Assembly (NCBI GenBank): GCA_003116995.1
Contig: BDSL01000086.1
Coordinates: forward strand, 186,001 to 250,000
Direction of reading: 5' to 3'
Source: Yamagishiella unicocca
Taxonomy: Eukaryota; Chlorophyta; Chlorophyceae; Chlamydomonadales; Volvocaceae
DNA: 64,000 nucleotides
Both the position numbers and the translations under genes were made by a program. The notes below the pieces were generated by a model. It searched no databases and was not told where the DNA came from. It worked only from the letters and a program-made list of their open reading frames with translations. This document shows, one piece after another, positions 26,101-35,826 of the stretch; within the stretch, counting starts at the first letter, position 1; every line of letters starts with the position of its first letter.

Positions 26101-27407
26101 GCCTGGGCATGGCTGCCGCCGGTGCCGCAGCTCCGCCCCTCGTTGGTTCCAGCAGCAGCTGCACCAGCTTGGCACAGGCTGCCAGTGCGCCATCGCACCC
26201 GGCTGCTGCGGCCTGCCCCAGCCCCTGGCTCAGCCCCGGCGCCCACCCCGGCGCAGCCCCGCTGGGACCGCCGTCGCCTCGCAGCGCGCACAACGCCGCC
26301 GGCCAGGCGTACGGCGGCTGCGAGCAATGGTCCCGCCCCCAGCAGCCCCACCAGGGGGGTGCGGGCCCCTGCTCCTCGGGCTCCTCCGACTGCGTGCTGA
26401 TGTCTGAGGGCCAGCCGGGTCCCGGGTCGGCGGCCACCCAGCCGTGGAAGCCGCCAAGCTCGCGCCACCTGGTGGCTCCGCCGCACCATCCTGGCGCAGC
26501 AGCGGCGTACATGGAGGAGTACCACGCAGTCCACTCCGACCCGGGGGGCCGGGCCGCCATGGTGGCGCCGTGCTTCGCCGGCTTGTCCCCCTCGGCGGCC
26601 TTCGCGGCTGCACCCCCCGCCCCCGGGCGCCGCGCCTACTACCGGGGCTACCCGCCCTACTACCACCCCTACTACCCGTCGTACCCGCCGTACCACGCTG
26701 CCTACCGCCAGCCGTACCCGCCGCCGCACCCGTACACGCGTCCGCGGGCTGCCCTCGGCCCGCACCCACACCCGGCGGCCGTGGCGGCGATGGCGCACCC
26801 TTCAGCGTGCAGCGGCGGCTGGGCGGCGGCGCCGCCGCCTGCCATGCAGCTGATGGCCCCGCATGGGCCGCCCATGCGCTGGGGCCCGCGGACCTCTCGT
26901 GGGGGTATGGCAGACAGCACGAGCGCGTGCGAGCCTGGGCCTGATGCCGGGGCTGCGGGAGAGCGCATGGGCCAGGACGGCCCCAGCTGCAGCAGCTGCA
27001 GCGTGGGCTCGGCGGCCTGGCTCGACTCGTCGCCGCGCAAGGCACCTCCGCGGATGGTTAGGGTGCCCGCCGAGTCGTACACTCCGTCAGGAGGCCCGCT
27101 GTCTCCTTGCGCTCAGGGCCCGCCAGCCCAGCAGCAGTACCCGCACGACTGGCCCTACGCCTACGACCCAGCGCAAGTGCCGCCGCCGCTACCGCACCAC
27201 CACCACCACGCCGCAGCATGGCAGCAGCAGCTGCGGACGCTTTCGCCGATGGGGGGGCCACATCAAGTGCCGTGCAACGCCGACTTCGGCTCTGCCAGCA
27301 GCGGCAGCGCGCTTCAGTCTGCGGAGCGGGCGCCGCCCGGGGTCCCCCTGATGCGTCAGGCTGTGGTGGAGGCGGGCGAGACGTCGATGATGCCGTACAT
27401 GATGTAG
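23149..27407 (+). CDS. VARL (RegA/RLS-like) SAND-domain protein, about 1,200 aa
   Basis: This looks like a volvocine RegA-like nuclear transcription regulator. The exon model is 23149-23556, 23770-23801, 24081-24791 and 24950-27407 (3,609 nt, 1,202 aa). The VARL/SAND domain (about residues 98-185) is assembled across three exons: AGSVRGIFHPDLYMVAQDC, YKGKRIGRSKFEK, LGNSSMAKWHR from a 32-nt exon, then SIRVIGDDGDLEPLGEWLTR. Splicing makes the WHR-SIRV join in frame, which supports the tiny exon. An acidic stretch (LDEDDEDD) precedes the domain and a basic KGKQRISRKRTAK follows it. The rest is Ala/Pro/Ser/Gln-rich low complexity, as in RegA proteins, with a Tyr/Pro/His-rich block near 26,620-26,750. 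Intron 3 (24,792-24,949) is least certain: its donor is weak, though its pyrimidine tract and acceptor are strong. The specific family member (regA, rls) cannot be fixed. Confidence 0.75.
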
Positions 27408-30400
27408 GTGGCGGGGTCGCGTGCCCTTGTGGGCAGCAGCCAGCCGGGCTGAAGTGTCTCCTGCAGAGTCGCCTGCTGCGATGAACACCTGAGGCGGCGC
27501 AGGGGCTGTTTAGGGCTGGGGAGCCGCCTGCTGGCCGGCCGCGCTGTCACCGGTGCGCACGCCCGCGGGCTCCAACCGGCTGGGCTGATGCCCCACCCTC
27601 GTCCTGAACCCCCGCGCACCCCCGAGTGGTGCTGCGGGGGGGCCGGAGCGGCGGCCCGGAGTGGTGCGGCGGGGCCAATCAGGCGAGAGGTGTCAACTCG
27701 TCTGAGGGGGGGAGGTGTTAGTGATGCTTAATGCGCCGTAATGTTCGCGATGACGCGATTTAAGAGTTTCGTCGGGCGACCCGGCACGATGCCCCCCACT
27801 TTTGACATGAGATTATCAGATGCCTAGTACGACAGGCACGTGTCTGCCGGCAGTGGTGGCACCTAGCTTCAGCACTGGCTGGCATTGTGAGTTACAACAA
27901 GATTTAGGGACATCTGCAACATTGCCCTTACTCGGCCAAAAAATCTTTTTTCGCGTGGCTTTTGATACGTAATGCAGGCATGAGGCATGTTGTTTGCCAC
28001 GTCAGCAGTCGGCGGGGAGGCACAACAGCAGGAGGTGTTCGGTCGCGGCGTTGTCGTCACTTTGTTATATTATACGCTCGCGTGGGTCCTCTTCCGTATG
28101 CAAACCGTTTCTTTCAGTACGACATGTTTTGCAATCACCCATATGATTCGCACTTGCATTGCGTATGGAGGCAGGAAGGTTGTTAAGTGTATAGAGACGA
28201 CGTCGACGCTCGAAGCCGTCGCGCACCAGTCGTTCCATCAATGGCACCAACGGACGGTGTTGTTCCGCGGAGCTGTGTTCGCCGCCAACACGGTTACGTT
28301 GCGCCATCATGCTACATTGCGGCTTCACGTTTCTCCGCAACCCCATTCAACTGTTGCTGTTTGCCGTCTGGTGGAGTATCTAGTTGGCGATGAGGTAGCT
28401 GGTGCGCCGTTGTGGTGCGGCACCGGAGGCCGCGCAGGTCAGCTTGCACCGTATCCTCGGACAGGTTTGAGGTTATTACTGCCTATCGGAATGTCATGGT
28501 CGCGAGGGGGGAGGCTGGGGTTGCGTTGTGCAGCAGCTGCTGCTGCTGCTGGACAGGCAGACGTGCGGCGTCGTGGGGGGGCCGCTCGTCGCGCCTTCCC
28601 GCCGGTCCGTTGGAAAAAGAGGGACCGACCTGGCCACAACATTGAACTAAGGCCGTCTTCTGGCCCTCCCTCTTACCGTTTGATGCGATGCGTGTTGTTG
28701 TCGTACGTGGACGCTCTGGATGGCAGATCTGCCGAGTCGCGCCGACGTCAGGGTTTGCAGGAAGATGGGGGCGCGCAGCCAGTTTGTAAGCTCGTCGCGG
28801 CCATGGACTGGCACGGTGCGTGTATGCTTTTTGCGGTAAGCCGCGTTCCTAGTGGCTTATCCGCGCTCCTATTGCATGAGAAGCAGTATTTGGTTGGTTG
28901 GCGCGGAAGTACGTGAGATGTGCAGTGGGGACCAGCAGCAATGATGCAGAGCCGCCGTGTTGGACGCGTCGGGCGAAGCAGCTTCTGGTTGCAGCGGCGC
29001 TTTAGCAGCCTTGTGTTTCGTGGGTGGTTTGGTTTCCAAAGAGGCTCTGTGGAAGCTGCGAAGAAACTGGCGGAGCTTGGGGCCGGTTGCTGCAACGAGC
29101 CCGCGAGCGTTCGCGTTGATGCTCGGCTACCGTGTTCGTTGGATAGCTCGTGTATTTCTCTAGGCGCTCACGCGCGAGCTTTACGTACTCACAGGCGCAC
29201 GCGAAGGTTTATTGTATTTGCAGTGTAGTTGTATGCGGTCAGTATTCGGCAAGCGGCGGCCGTGAAGTCTTGATCCTGCGCCGATGCTGGCGTCTTCCTC
29301 GCTTTAACGCGCGGTTCGTTAGGAGCTGTTTGCCTCCTTGTGGTTACGGCTTTAGTAATCTTGTGGTGAGGGAGGTGGACATTCCTCAGCAATTCGGCTT
29401 CGAACGGCCCTTGCGTATGACATCTATGAGTACACTTTCCAAAAGGCCCCTCGCAGACCACAAGTTTGCCTTTCATCGCGCATACATCTTATTTTTCATC
29501 GTTAGTTCCCGGGGCACGTCCATTTTCAGCGAGCTTGGACAGTATAACTTGTCGCGCGGCAGTGCAGCCCGGCTTTTGGCCTGTGCTGGCTGCTGCGAGG
29601 CTGGTCGATGACGTGAGGGATAGTCATGCGGCTTGATTATTACGTTTTTCCCATCAGAATTACTGACGTTACGGAGGTATCCTTTTCCTTTGGTGCACGG
29701 TACCTGATGAGTAGTTGAGTGGAGCTCCTTGGTTAATTCCCTAAATACAGTTAAGGCGTACTCGTTGTGACAGGATGGTGTCATTGAGAAGCGAGTCTAG
29801 CCGTCACGACAGCTAGCCGGCTGCCTTGATATGTTTGTCTACGTTTTGAGAGAGAGCGAATCCCGCACGGTCCAGTATGGAAGGCGGTATCGGACTTGCA
29901 CCGAGCCCTGGAGCCAGTGAGGTGCATTGAAACCACTGTTCCATGGTTTCGTGTCTGTAGGTCCCAAATGGGCCTGCTGTAAAACTCTTGCGCTTAAAAT
30001 ACACTACCTGACAGCCTGCTGGGAAGTGCTGTGGAGCGAGCTGCCTACGAAAGCGGGCTTACTGCACCCGGGGTGGTCACTGGGAGCTGTCAGGTCTGAG
30101 GCATCGGAGCGAATACAGCCGGCCGATCCATATATTACTGGAGGCGAAACAGGGCGACAGCTATGCAACCTTTTACGGTGCGACCAATCCGTCTAAAAGC
30201 AGTCCAGTTCGTTTGTAAAATTTATTTTGAAGGATCCGAAACTACGCAAGTACTGGGACACTTTCCTACGGCGCTGCTGTATGCGTCAAACCAGGATTGT
30301 GTGCACGTGATCAGCATCATGCCTACGGTTTGAGGTCGCGGACATTGTGCTGCATGTGAAGGTGACAAGGCAGAACACGAAGTCAACATGCAAGTCGCTG

Positions 30401-30700
30401 AGCCCACCACGGACTCGCTTGGTAAATGTCCCAGCTAGCATCATTCCTTCCCCTTTTCTGCACGCCAGGGGCAGATGCGGAACTCCCCCCCCAACTGCCG
30501 CGTGCATAGCAACAGTCGACCGCATAGGACGCGTTTTGAACCCAATCAGCTTCCCTCCATCAGCAACGTACATGTTATGGGAGGTTGTTGTGCGAGGAAG
30601 CCGCTGCGACGGCGTCGTCCAGAGAGATTTCGGAAATCACATTTCCACGCGTCCGCCATTCATCCCAATCCCACCATTCATTTTCCCAGAATTCCTATTC
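27408..30700. other. Gene-poor interval after the VARL gene
   Basis: This stretch starts with the VARL 3' UTR. I see no protein I recognise. A 309-codon open frame occupies 27,987-28,916 on the plus strand but has no family signature and mixed composition. The remainder (about 29,100-30,700) has average composition and is closed by frequent stops. Confidence 0.5.
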
Positions 30701-31247
30701 TTAAAAAACAATATGGGGGAATTTTGAGAACAGAAAAGAGTATAGAGGCACAGAATAAACGTCTAAAAGATGGTTGGTGGAGTGCGGGCCGACAGGCGTG
30801 CGCGCGGCGCCTACGATTGGCGTACCATCCCTTTCGAAGGCGGCGCCGCTCTCGACGATGCCCCATAGACCTGATATGGTCAGGTGGTCCTTCATCCTAG
30901 TGGACCATAGTGGATACCCCTCCACATCCTTCAGCTTGTCCTGGCTGAACGGTCGATATGAGAATATAGAGCTCATTTGTCACTAGGTCGTCACCGCGAC
31001 CGGCTATAACTGCTTCCCCTGCAGTAGCTCTTAACGACTAAGCAGGCTTCCACGCCCGGGGCTCATAACCTGTTAAAAGGCGGTGTGCCGAATGCTCTTA
31101 TCTCCGACCCGAGTGAGATCTGTGAACAAGGGACCTCCGACTACTTTTCTTGAGATTTGAAGTTGCCAGCCATCCCGAGCGCTCGGGATTGCTGACAGCT
31201 CAGAATCTCAACAATCTGTTCTCCTTACATTAGTACTGGTCAGAACA
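30701..31247 (-). mobile_element. Truncated Ty1/copia LTR retrotransposon (LTR, primer site, start of gag)
   Basis: Read on the minus strand, a 177-bp LTR (31,247-31,071) begins TGTTCTG and ends TTTTAACA. It is followed at once by GGTTATGAGCCC, complementary to the anticodon loop of a methionine tRNA (GGGCTCATAACC). About 95 bases on, an open frame at 30,976 encodes a copia-type gag N-terminus (GYPLWSTRMKDHLTISGLW), matching the family pattern of a Trp followed by MKxxL and GLW. Frame similarity ends after about 50 residues and no protease, integrase or reverse transcriptase follows, so the copy is truncated. No second LTR was seen in the window. Confidence 0.7.
31071..31247 (-). repeat. Copia-type LTR
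   Basis: The LTR of the truncated element runs TGTT to AACA over 177 bases. It carries an internal near-palindrome built on CCGAGCGCTCGG at about 31,175. The boundaries come from the terminal dinucleotides and the adjoining primer-binding site. Confidence 0.6.
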
Positions 31248-31299
31248 CCCCCTTGTGTTCTTCCTATTTCCAGACTGCTCTATCCTTAGCAGGCGGTTC

Positions 31300-31590
31300 A
31301 GCTAAGTCTCCCGGTAAGGCGTCATACTCGGCATGGGATCATACGACATATTGCATGCCACATATTATAGGACGCCACAGTCAAACTAACTTTACAGTAG
31401 GGACTTAAGTCAAACTTTCTATGCATGGCGTCCCATAATGCATATGACGCCAATATACATGGACGGATATGCCGCAGTGCAAGCAGAACAATAGCACCAA
31501 TTCTTGAAGCATAATGGAACTTATTAATCTATGAATATTGACTGCGGTAATGTGTGATACCGGTAGAGACGTCCTTCGAAGTAAACTTGC
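31300..31590 (+). repeat. Left inverted-repeat arm
   Basis: This arm pairs with 34,480-34,756. Shared words include GCATGGGATCATACGACATA and, inward, GATACCGGTAGA (left) against TCTACCGGTATC (right). Confidence 0.8.
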
Positions 31591-31711
31591 TTCCTTGTGG
31601 GAACTCCAAGGGGAGACATGGCTCTTGGGATACGGCCGATGATGTGCACCCAGAAAGCTCGCGTTTAATCCCCTACGCCTTGATGTCGCCGAGCAAGCAG
31701 CAGAAGTTGTC

Positions 31712-32119
31712 GTGGAAGTGAGCATTGAAGCGACAGCTTGCGATGACGACCACGGTGCTCACCCGCACATCCGTGCTCATCTCTCACAGAAATGCAAGAG
31801 AAACCCGCGTGCCCAAAGCTGTCTTTCAGAGTTTTGCCAGCAAGTCCTGGTGGAGAAGTTTCCATGCTTGTGCTCCCAGGCCGCAAGCCACATTAGCTCG
31901 TCGCAGACGATTGCACTCAACCAGCAATTCATCAAGGTGGTGGTTGCCGCGTTGATCACGGCGGTGAAAGACCTGCTGGACGGAAGTCGGCAGCCGCTGC
32001 CAACGGTATCCGCCATCGCCAGCGACACACAGACGCCACAGGCTACGGTGTCTGCAGACAGTCTGGCAGAAATATTTGCGGCACCTAAAGCCACGCAGCT
32101 GCCGCAGCAGCCCCACTAA
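31712..32119 (+). other. Open frame of 135 codons inside the inverted-repeat element
   Basis: The frame starts MEVSIEATACDDDHG and ends just as the satellite array begins. It has no recognisable domain. It may be a fragment of a captured or element-encoded protein, or chance. Confidence 0.25.
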
Positions 32120-32122
32120 CAG

Positions 32123-34086
32123 AAAGGTAGCGCCTGATCCACCGAAAGCTGGATTGCTGTCCTAATTCAAGCCAGACCATCCCCCGCGCCTTACCAGCTT
32201 TGTACTATCATACTAGATACTAGTTGGGCGCGGCGGTGGAAGCATAGGGTCACCTACGGCAACAATCGGGCGCTTTCCCTCTTCCAGCTCCGCTAGCAGC
32301 AAGGGAGCGCCTGGACCATCGAAAGCTGGATTGCTGTCCTAATTCAAGCCAGACCATCCCCCGCGCCATACCAGCTTTGTACTATCATACTAGATGCTAG
32401 TTGGGCGCGGCGGTGGAAGCATAGGGTCACCTACGGCAACAATCGGGCGCTTTCCCTCTTCCAGCCCCGCTAGCAGCAAGGTAGCGCCTGAACCACCGAA
32501 AGCGGGATTGCTCTTTTGATTCAAGCCAGACCATCCCCCGCGCCATACCAGCTCTGTACTATGATACTAGATACTAGTTGGGCGCGGCGGTGGAAGCATA
32601 GGGTCACCTACGGCAACAATCGGGCGCTTTCCCTCTTCCAGCCCCGCTAGCAGCAAGGGAGCGCCTGGACCACCGAAAGCGGAATTGCTCTTATGATTCA
32701 AGCCAGACCATCCCCCGCGCCTTACCAGCTCTGTACTATCATACTAGATACTAGTTGGGCGCGGCGGTGGAAGCATAGGGTCACCTACGGCAACAATCGG
32801 GCGCTTTCCCTCTTCCAGCCCCGCTAGCAGCAAGGGAGCGCCTGGACCACCGAAAGCGGGATTGCTGTCCTAATTCAAGCCAGACCATCCCCGCGCCATA
32901 CCAGCTCTGTACTATCATACTAGATACTAGTTGGGCGCGGCGGTGGAAGCATAGGGTCACCTACGGCAACAATCGGGCGCTTTCCCTCTTCCAGCCCCGC
33001 TAGCAGCAAGGGAGCGCCTGGACCACCGAAAGCGGAATTGCTCTTTTGATTCAAGCCAGACCATCCCCCGCGCCATACCAGCTCTGTACTATGATACTAG
33101 ATACTAGTTGGGCGCGGCGGTGGAAGCATAGGGTCACCTACGGCAACAATCGGGCGCTTTCCCTCTTCCAGCCCCGCTAGCAGCAAGGGAGCGCCTGGAC
33201 CACCGAAAGCGGGATTGCTGTCCTAATTCAAGCCAGACCATCCCCGCGCCATACCAGCTCTGTACTATCATACTAGATACTAGTTGGGCGCGGCGGTGGA
33301 AGCATAGGGTCACCTACGGCAACAATCGGGCGCTTTCCCTCTTCCAGCCCCGCTAGCAGCAAGGGAGCGCCTGGACCACCGAAAGCGGAATTGCTCTTTT
33401 GATTCAAGCCAGACCATCCCCCGCGCCATACCAGCTCTGTACTATGATACTAGATACTAGTTGGGCGCGGCGGTGGAAGCATAGGGTCACCTACGGCAAC
33501 AATCGGGCGCTTTCCCTCTTCCAGCCCCGCTAGCAGCAAGGGAGCGCCTGGACCACCGAAAGCGGGATTGCTCTTTTGATTCAAGCCAGACCATCCCCCG
33601 CGCCATACCAGCTCTGTACTATCATACTAGATACTAGTTGGGCGCGGCGGTGGAAGCATAGGGTCACCTACGGCAACAATCGGGCGCTTTCCCTCTTCCA
33701 GCCCCGCTAGCAGCAAGGGAGCGCCTGGACCACCGAAAGCGGGATTGCTCTTTTGATTAAAGCCAGACCATCCCCCGCGCCATACCAGCTCTGTACTATC
33801 ATACTAGATACTAGTTGGGCGCGGCGGTGGAAGCATAGGGTCACCTACGGCAACAATCGGGCGCTTTCCCTCTTCCAGCCCCGCTAGCAGCAAGGGAGCG
33901 CCTGGACCACCGAAAGCGGGATTGCTCTTTTGATTCAAGCCAGACCATCCCCCGCGCCATACCAGCTCTGTACTATCATACTAGATACTAGTTCGGCGTG
34001 GCGGTGGAAGCATAGGGTCACCTACGGCAACAATCGGGCGCTTTCCCTAATCCAGCAGCAAGGGAGCGCCTGGATCACCAAAAGCG
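32123..34086. repeat. 177-bp satellite array, 11 copies
   Basis: The word CGCTTTCCCT recurs at 32,271, 32,448, 32,625, 32,802, 32,978, 33,155, 33,331, 33,508, 33,685, 33,862 and 34,039, a period of 176-177 bases. Each unit carries CATACTAGATACTAGTTGGG and GGCGGTGGAAGCATAGGG. Units differ by a few substitutions; the first and last are the most diverged, as expected for array edges. It encodes no long frame. Confidence 0.95.
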
Positions 34087-34479
34087 GGATCAAGCTAGCC
34101 CCCCCGCCCTGCCGCTTTAGTAGTTTTCACTGGGGCCGAGTGGGCGACAGTCGGCAAGGGCTTTGATTGTGGGGCCGGGTAAGACCCCCAGGGAAAGCAT
34201 CCGCAAACGTACCCGGGCCTTCATCCGCAGCTGCGCGACTGAGCCACCCCACTGCGCTCTGAATTATTTCGTGTTGTTAAAAAAGGTTCTCTTCTTAGAG
34301 AAGTGGAGCCGGAGGAACGCTGAAACGACATGCTTGCTGATGACATCTCGTTGAAGGAATGAGTGTAGCTCGCATCCTAACAGGATGTAATTGCGCTTAT
34401 AGTCATAGAGCGGTAGCGCTCGACGATACGCCACCAAGAGTTCGATAGCCGCTGACGCGCGCCATGCTGCAACGCAGCC

Positions 34480-34756
34480 ATTTTTACTTCGACAGACGTT
34501 TCTACCGGTATCTCACATTACCGCAGTTGCTATTCATAAAGGAAATGTGTTCATTACAACTGTTGTTCTGCTTGCACTGCGACATATCCGTCCATGTATA
34601 TTGGCGTCATATGCATTATGGGACGCCATGCATAGAAAGTTTGACTTTACAGTCCCTAATGTAAAGTTAGTTTGACTGGGGCGTCCTATAATATGTGGCA
34701 TGCCATATGTCGTATGATCCCATGCCGAGTATGACGCCTTACCGGGAGACTTAGCT
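34480..34756 (-). repeat. Right inverted-repeat arm
   Basis: This is the inverted partner of 31,300-31,590. It contains CATATCCGTCCATGTATATT and ends at CCTTACCGGGAGACTTAGCT. Confidence 0.8.
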
Positions 34757-34840
34757 GCCAACATAGTCCAGGACCGACTCTGCCGTACAAAGCCTAGGCC
34801 CAAAGTAGCTAGGGCCACTGACCACATTTCATGATGGCGT

Positions 34841-35826
34841 GTTCATGATGCGCTGCTTATTTGTCGCCGCGGCTAATCGCACGGAATGTCAACCCTCCCG
34901 ATAACGGAATAAGCTGCTGGGCTGCTGCCTGAGGGCCCAGGAGCCTCCTGTGCAATGCCAATAAGTCCTTGGTACACCTGGCCGGTTCGCAGTGTGCCGC
35001 TTAGTTGTCGTCAGGGTCGCATGCGCGAAATCCAAACTCTCCCGATCACGGAGTAAGCTGCTGCGCTGCCGTCTGAGGGCCCAATTCCTCCCGATAGTAT
35101 ACCAATAAGCTCTTTGCACACCTGGCGTGCTCATGATGCGCTGCTTATTTGTCGCCGCGGCTAATCGCACGGAATGTCAACCCTCCCGATAACGGAATAA
35201 GCTGCTGGGCTGCTGCCTGAGGGCCCAGGAGCCTCCTGTGCAATGCCAATAAGTCCTTGGTACACCTGGCCGGTTCGCAGTGTGCCGCTTAGTTGTCGTC
35301 AGGGTCGCATGCGCGAAATCCAAACTCTCCCGATCACGGAGTAAGCTGCTGCGCTGCCGTCTGAGGGCCCAATTCCTCCCGATAGTATACCAATAAGCTA
35401 TTTACACACCTGGCGTGTTCATGATGCGCTGCTTATTTGTCGCCGTGGCTAATCGCACGGAATGTCAACCCTCCCGATAACGGAATAAGCTGCTGGGCTG
35501 CTGCCTGAGGGCCCAGGAGCCTCCTGTGCAATGCCAATAAGTCCTTGGTACACCTGGCCGGTTCGCAGTGTGCCGCTTAGTTGTCGTCAGGGTCGCATGC
35601 GCGAAATCCAAACTGTCCCGATCACGGAGTAAGCTGCTGCGCTGCCGTCTGAGGGCCCAATTCCTCCCGATAGTATACCAATAAGCTCTTTGCACACCTG
35701 GCGTGCTCATGATGCGCTGCTTATTTGTCGCCGCGGCTAATCGCACGGAATGTCAACCCTCCCGATAACGGAATAAGCTGCTGGGCTGCTGCCTGAGGGC
35801 CCAGGAGCCTCCTGTGCAATGCCAAG
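34841..35826. repeat. 288-bp dimeric tandem repeat, about 3.4 copies
   Basis: Units begin near 34,841, 35,129, 35,417 and 35,705, each opening with a G(T/C)TCATGATGCGCTGCTTAT word. Each 288-base unit is itself two diverged halves of about 144 bases: both have CTCCCGAT(A/C)ACGGA(A/G)TAAGCTGCTG followed by GAGGGCCCA. The last unit stops after one half near 35,826. Two minus-strand frames of 93 codons (34,889-35,170 and 35,465-35,746) repeat with the array and are not genes. Confidence 0.95.

Larger units (their letters stand above)
31300..34756. mobile_element. Element with long inverted repeats enclosing a satellite array
   Basis: A left arm (about 31,300-31,590) and right arm (about 34,480-34,756) are inverted copies with a few indels. 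The outermost matched words are AGCTAAGTCTCCCGGTAAGG on the left and its complement on the right. Between them are a 135-codon open frame (31,712-32,119) with no recognisable domain, the 11-copy 177-bp array, and about 400 bases of unique DNA. No transposase was found. The structure fits a non-autonomous fold-back or terminal-inverted-repeat DNA transposon. Target-site duplications are not evident at these boundaries. Confidence 0.6.

Noticed and set aside
24792..27407. A separate 871-residue gene starting at 24,792
   Set aside because: The frame is the continuation of the VARL protein after a probable intron; the apparent start lies inside a Pro-rich repeat.
32123..34086. CRISPR-like array
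   Set aside because: Units are 177 bases and contiguous with no spacers, and the host is eukaryotic; this is a satellite.
34889..35746. Two 93-codon minus-strand frames with nearly identical proteins
   Set aside because: They are a by-product of the 288-bp tandem repeat, with no family similarity.
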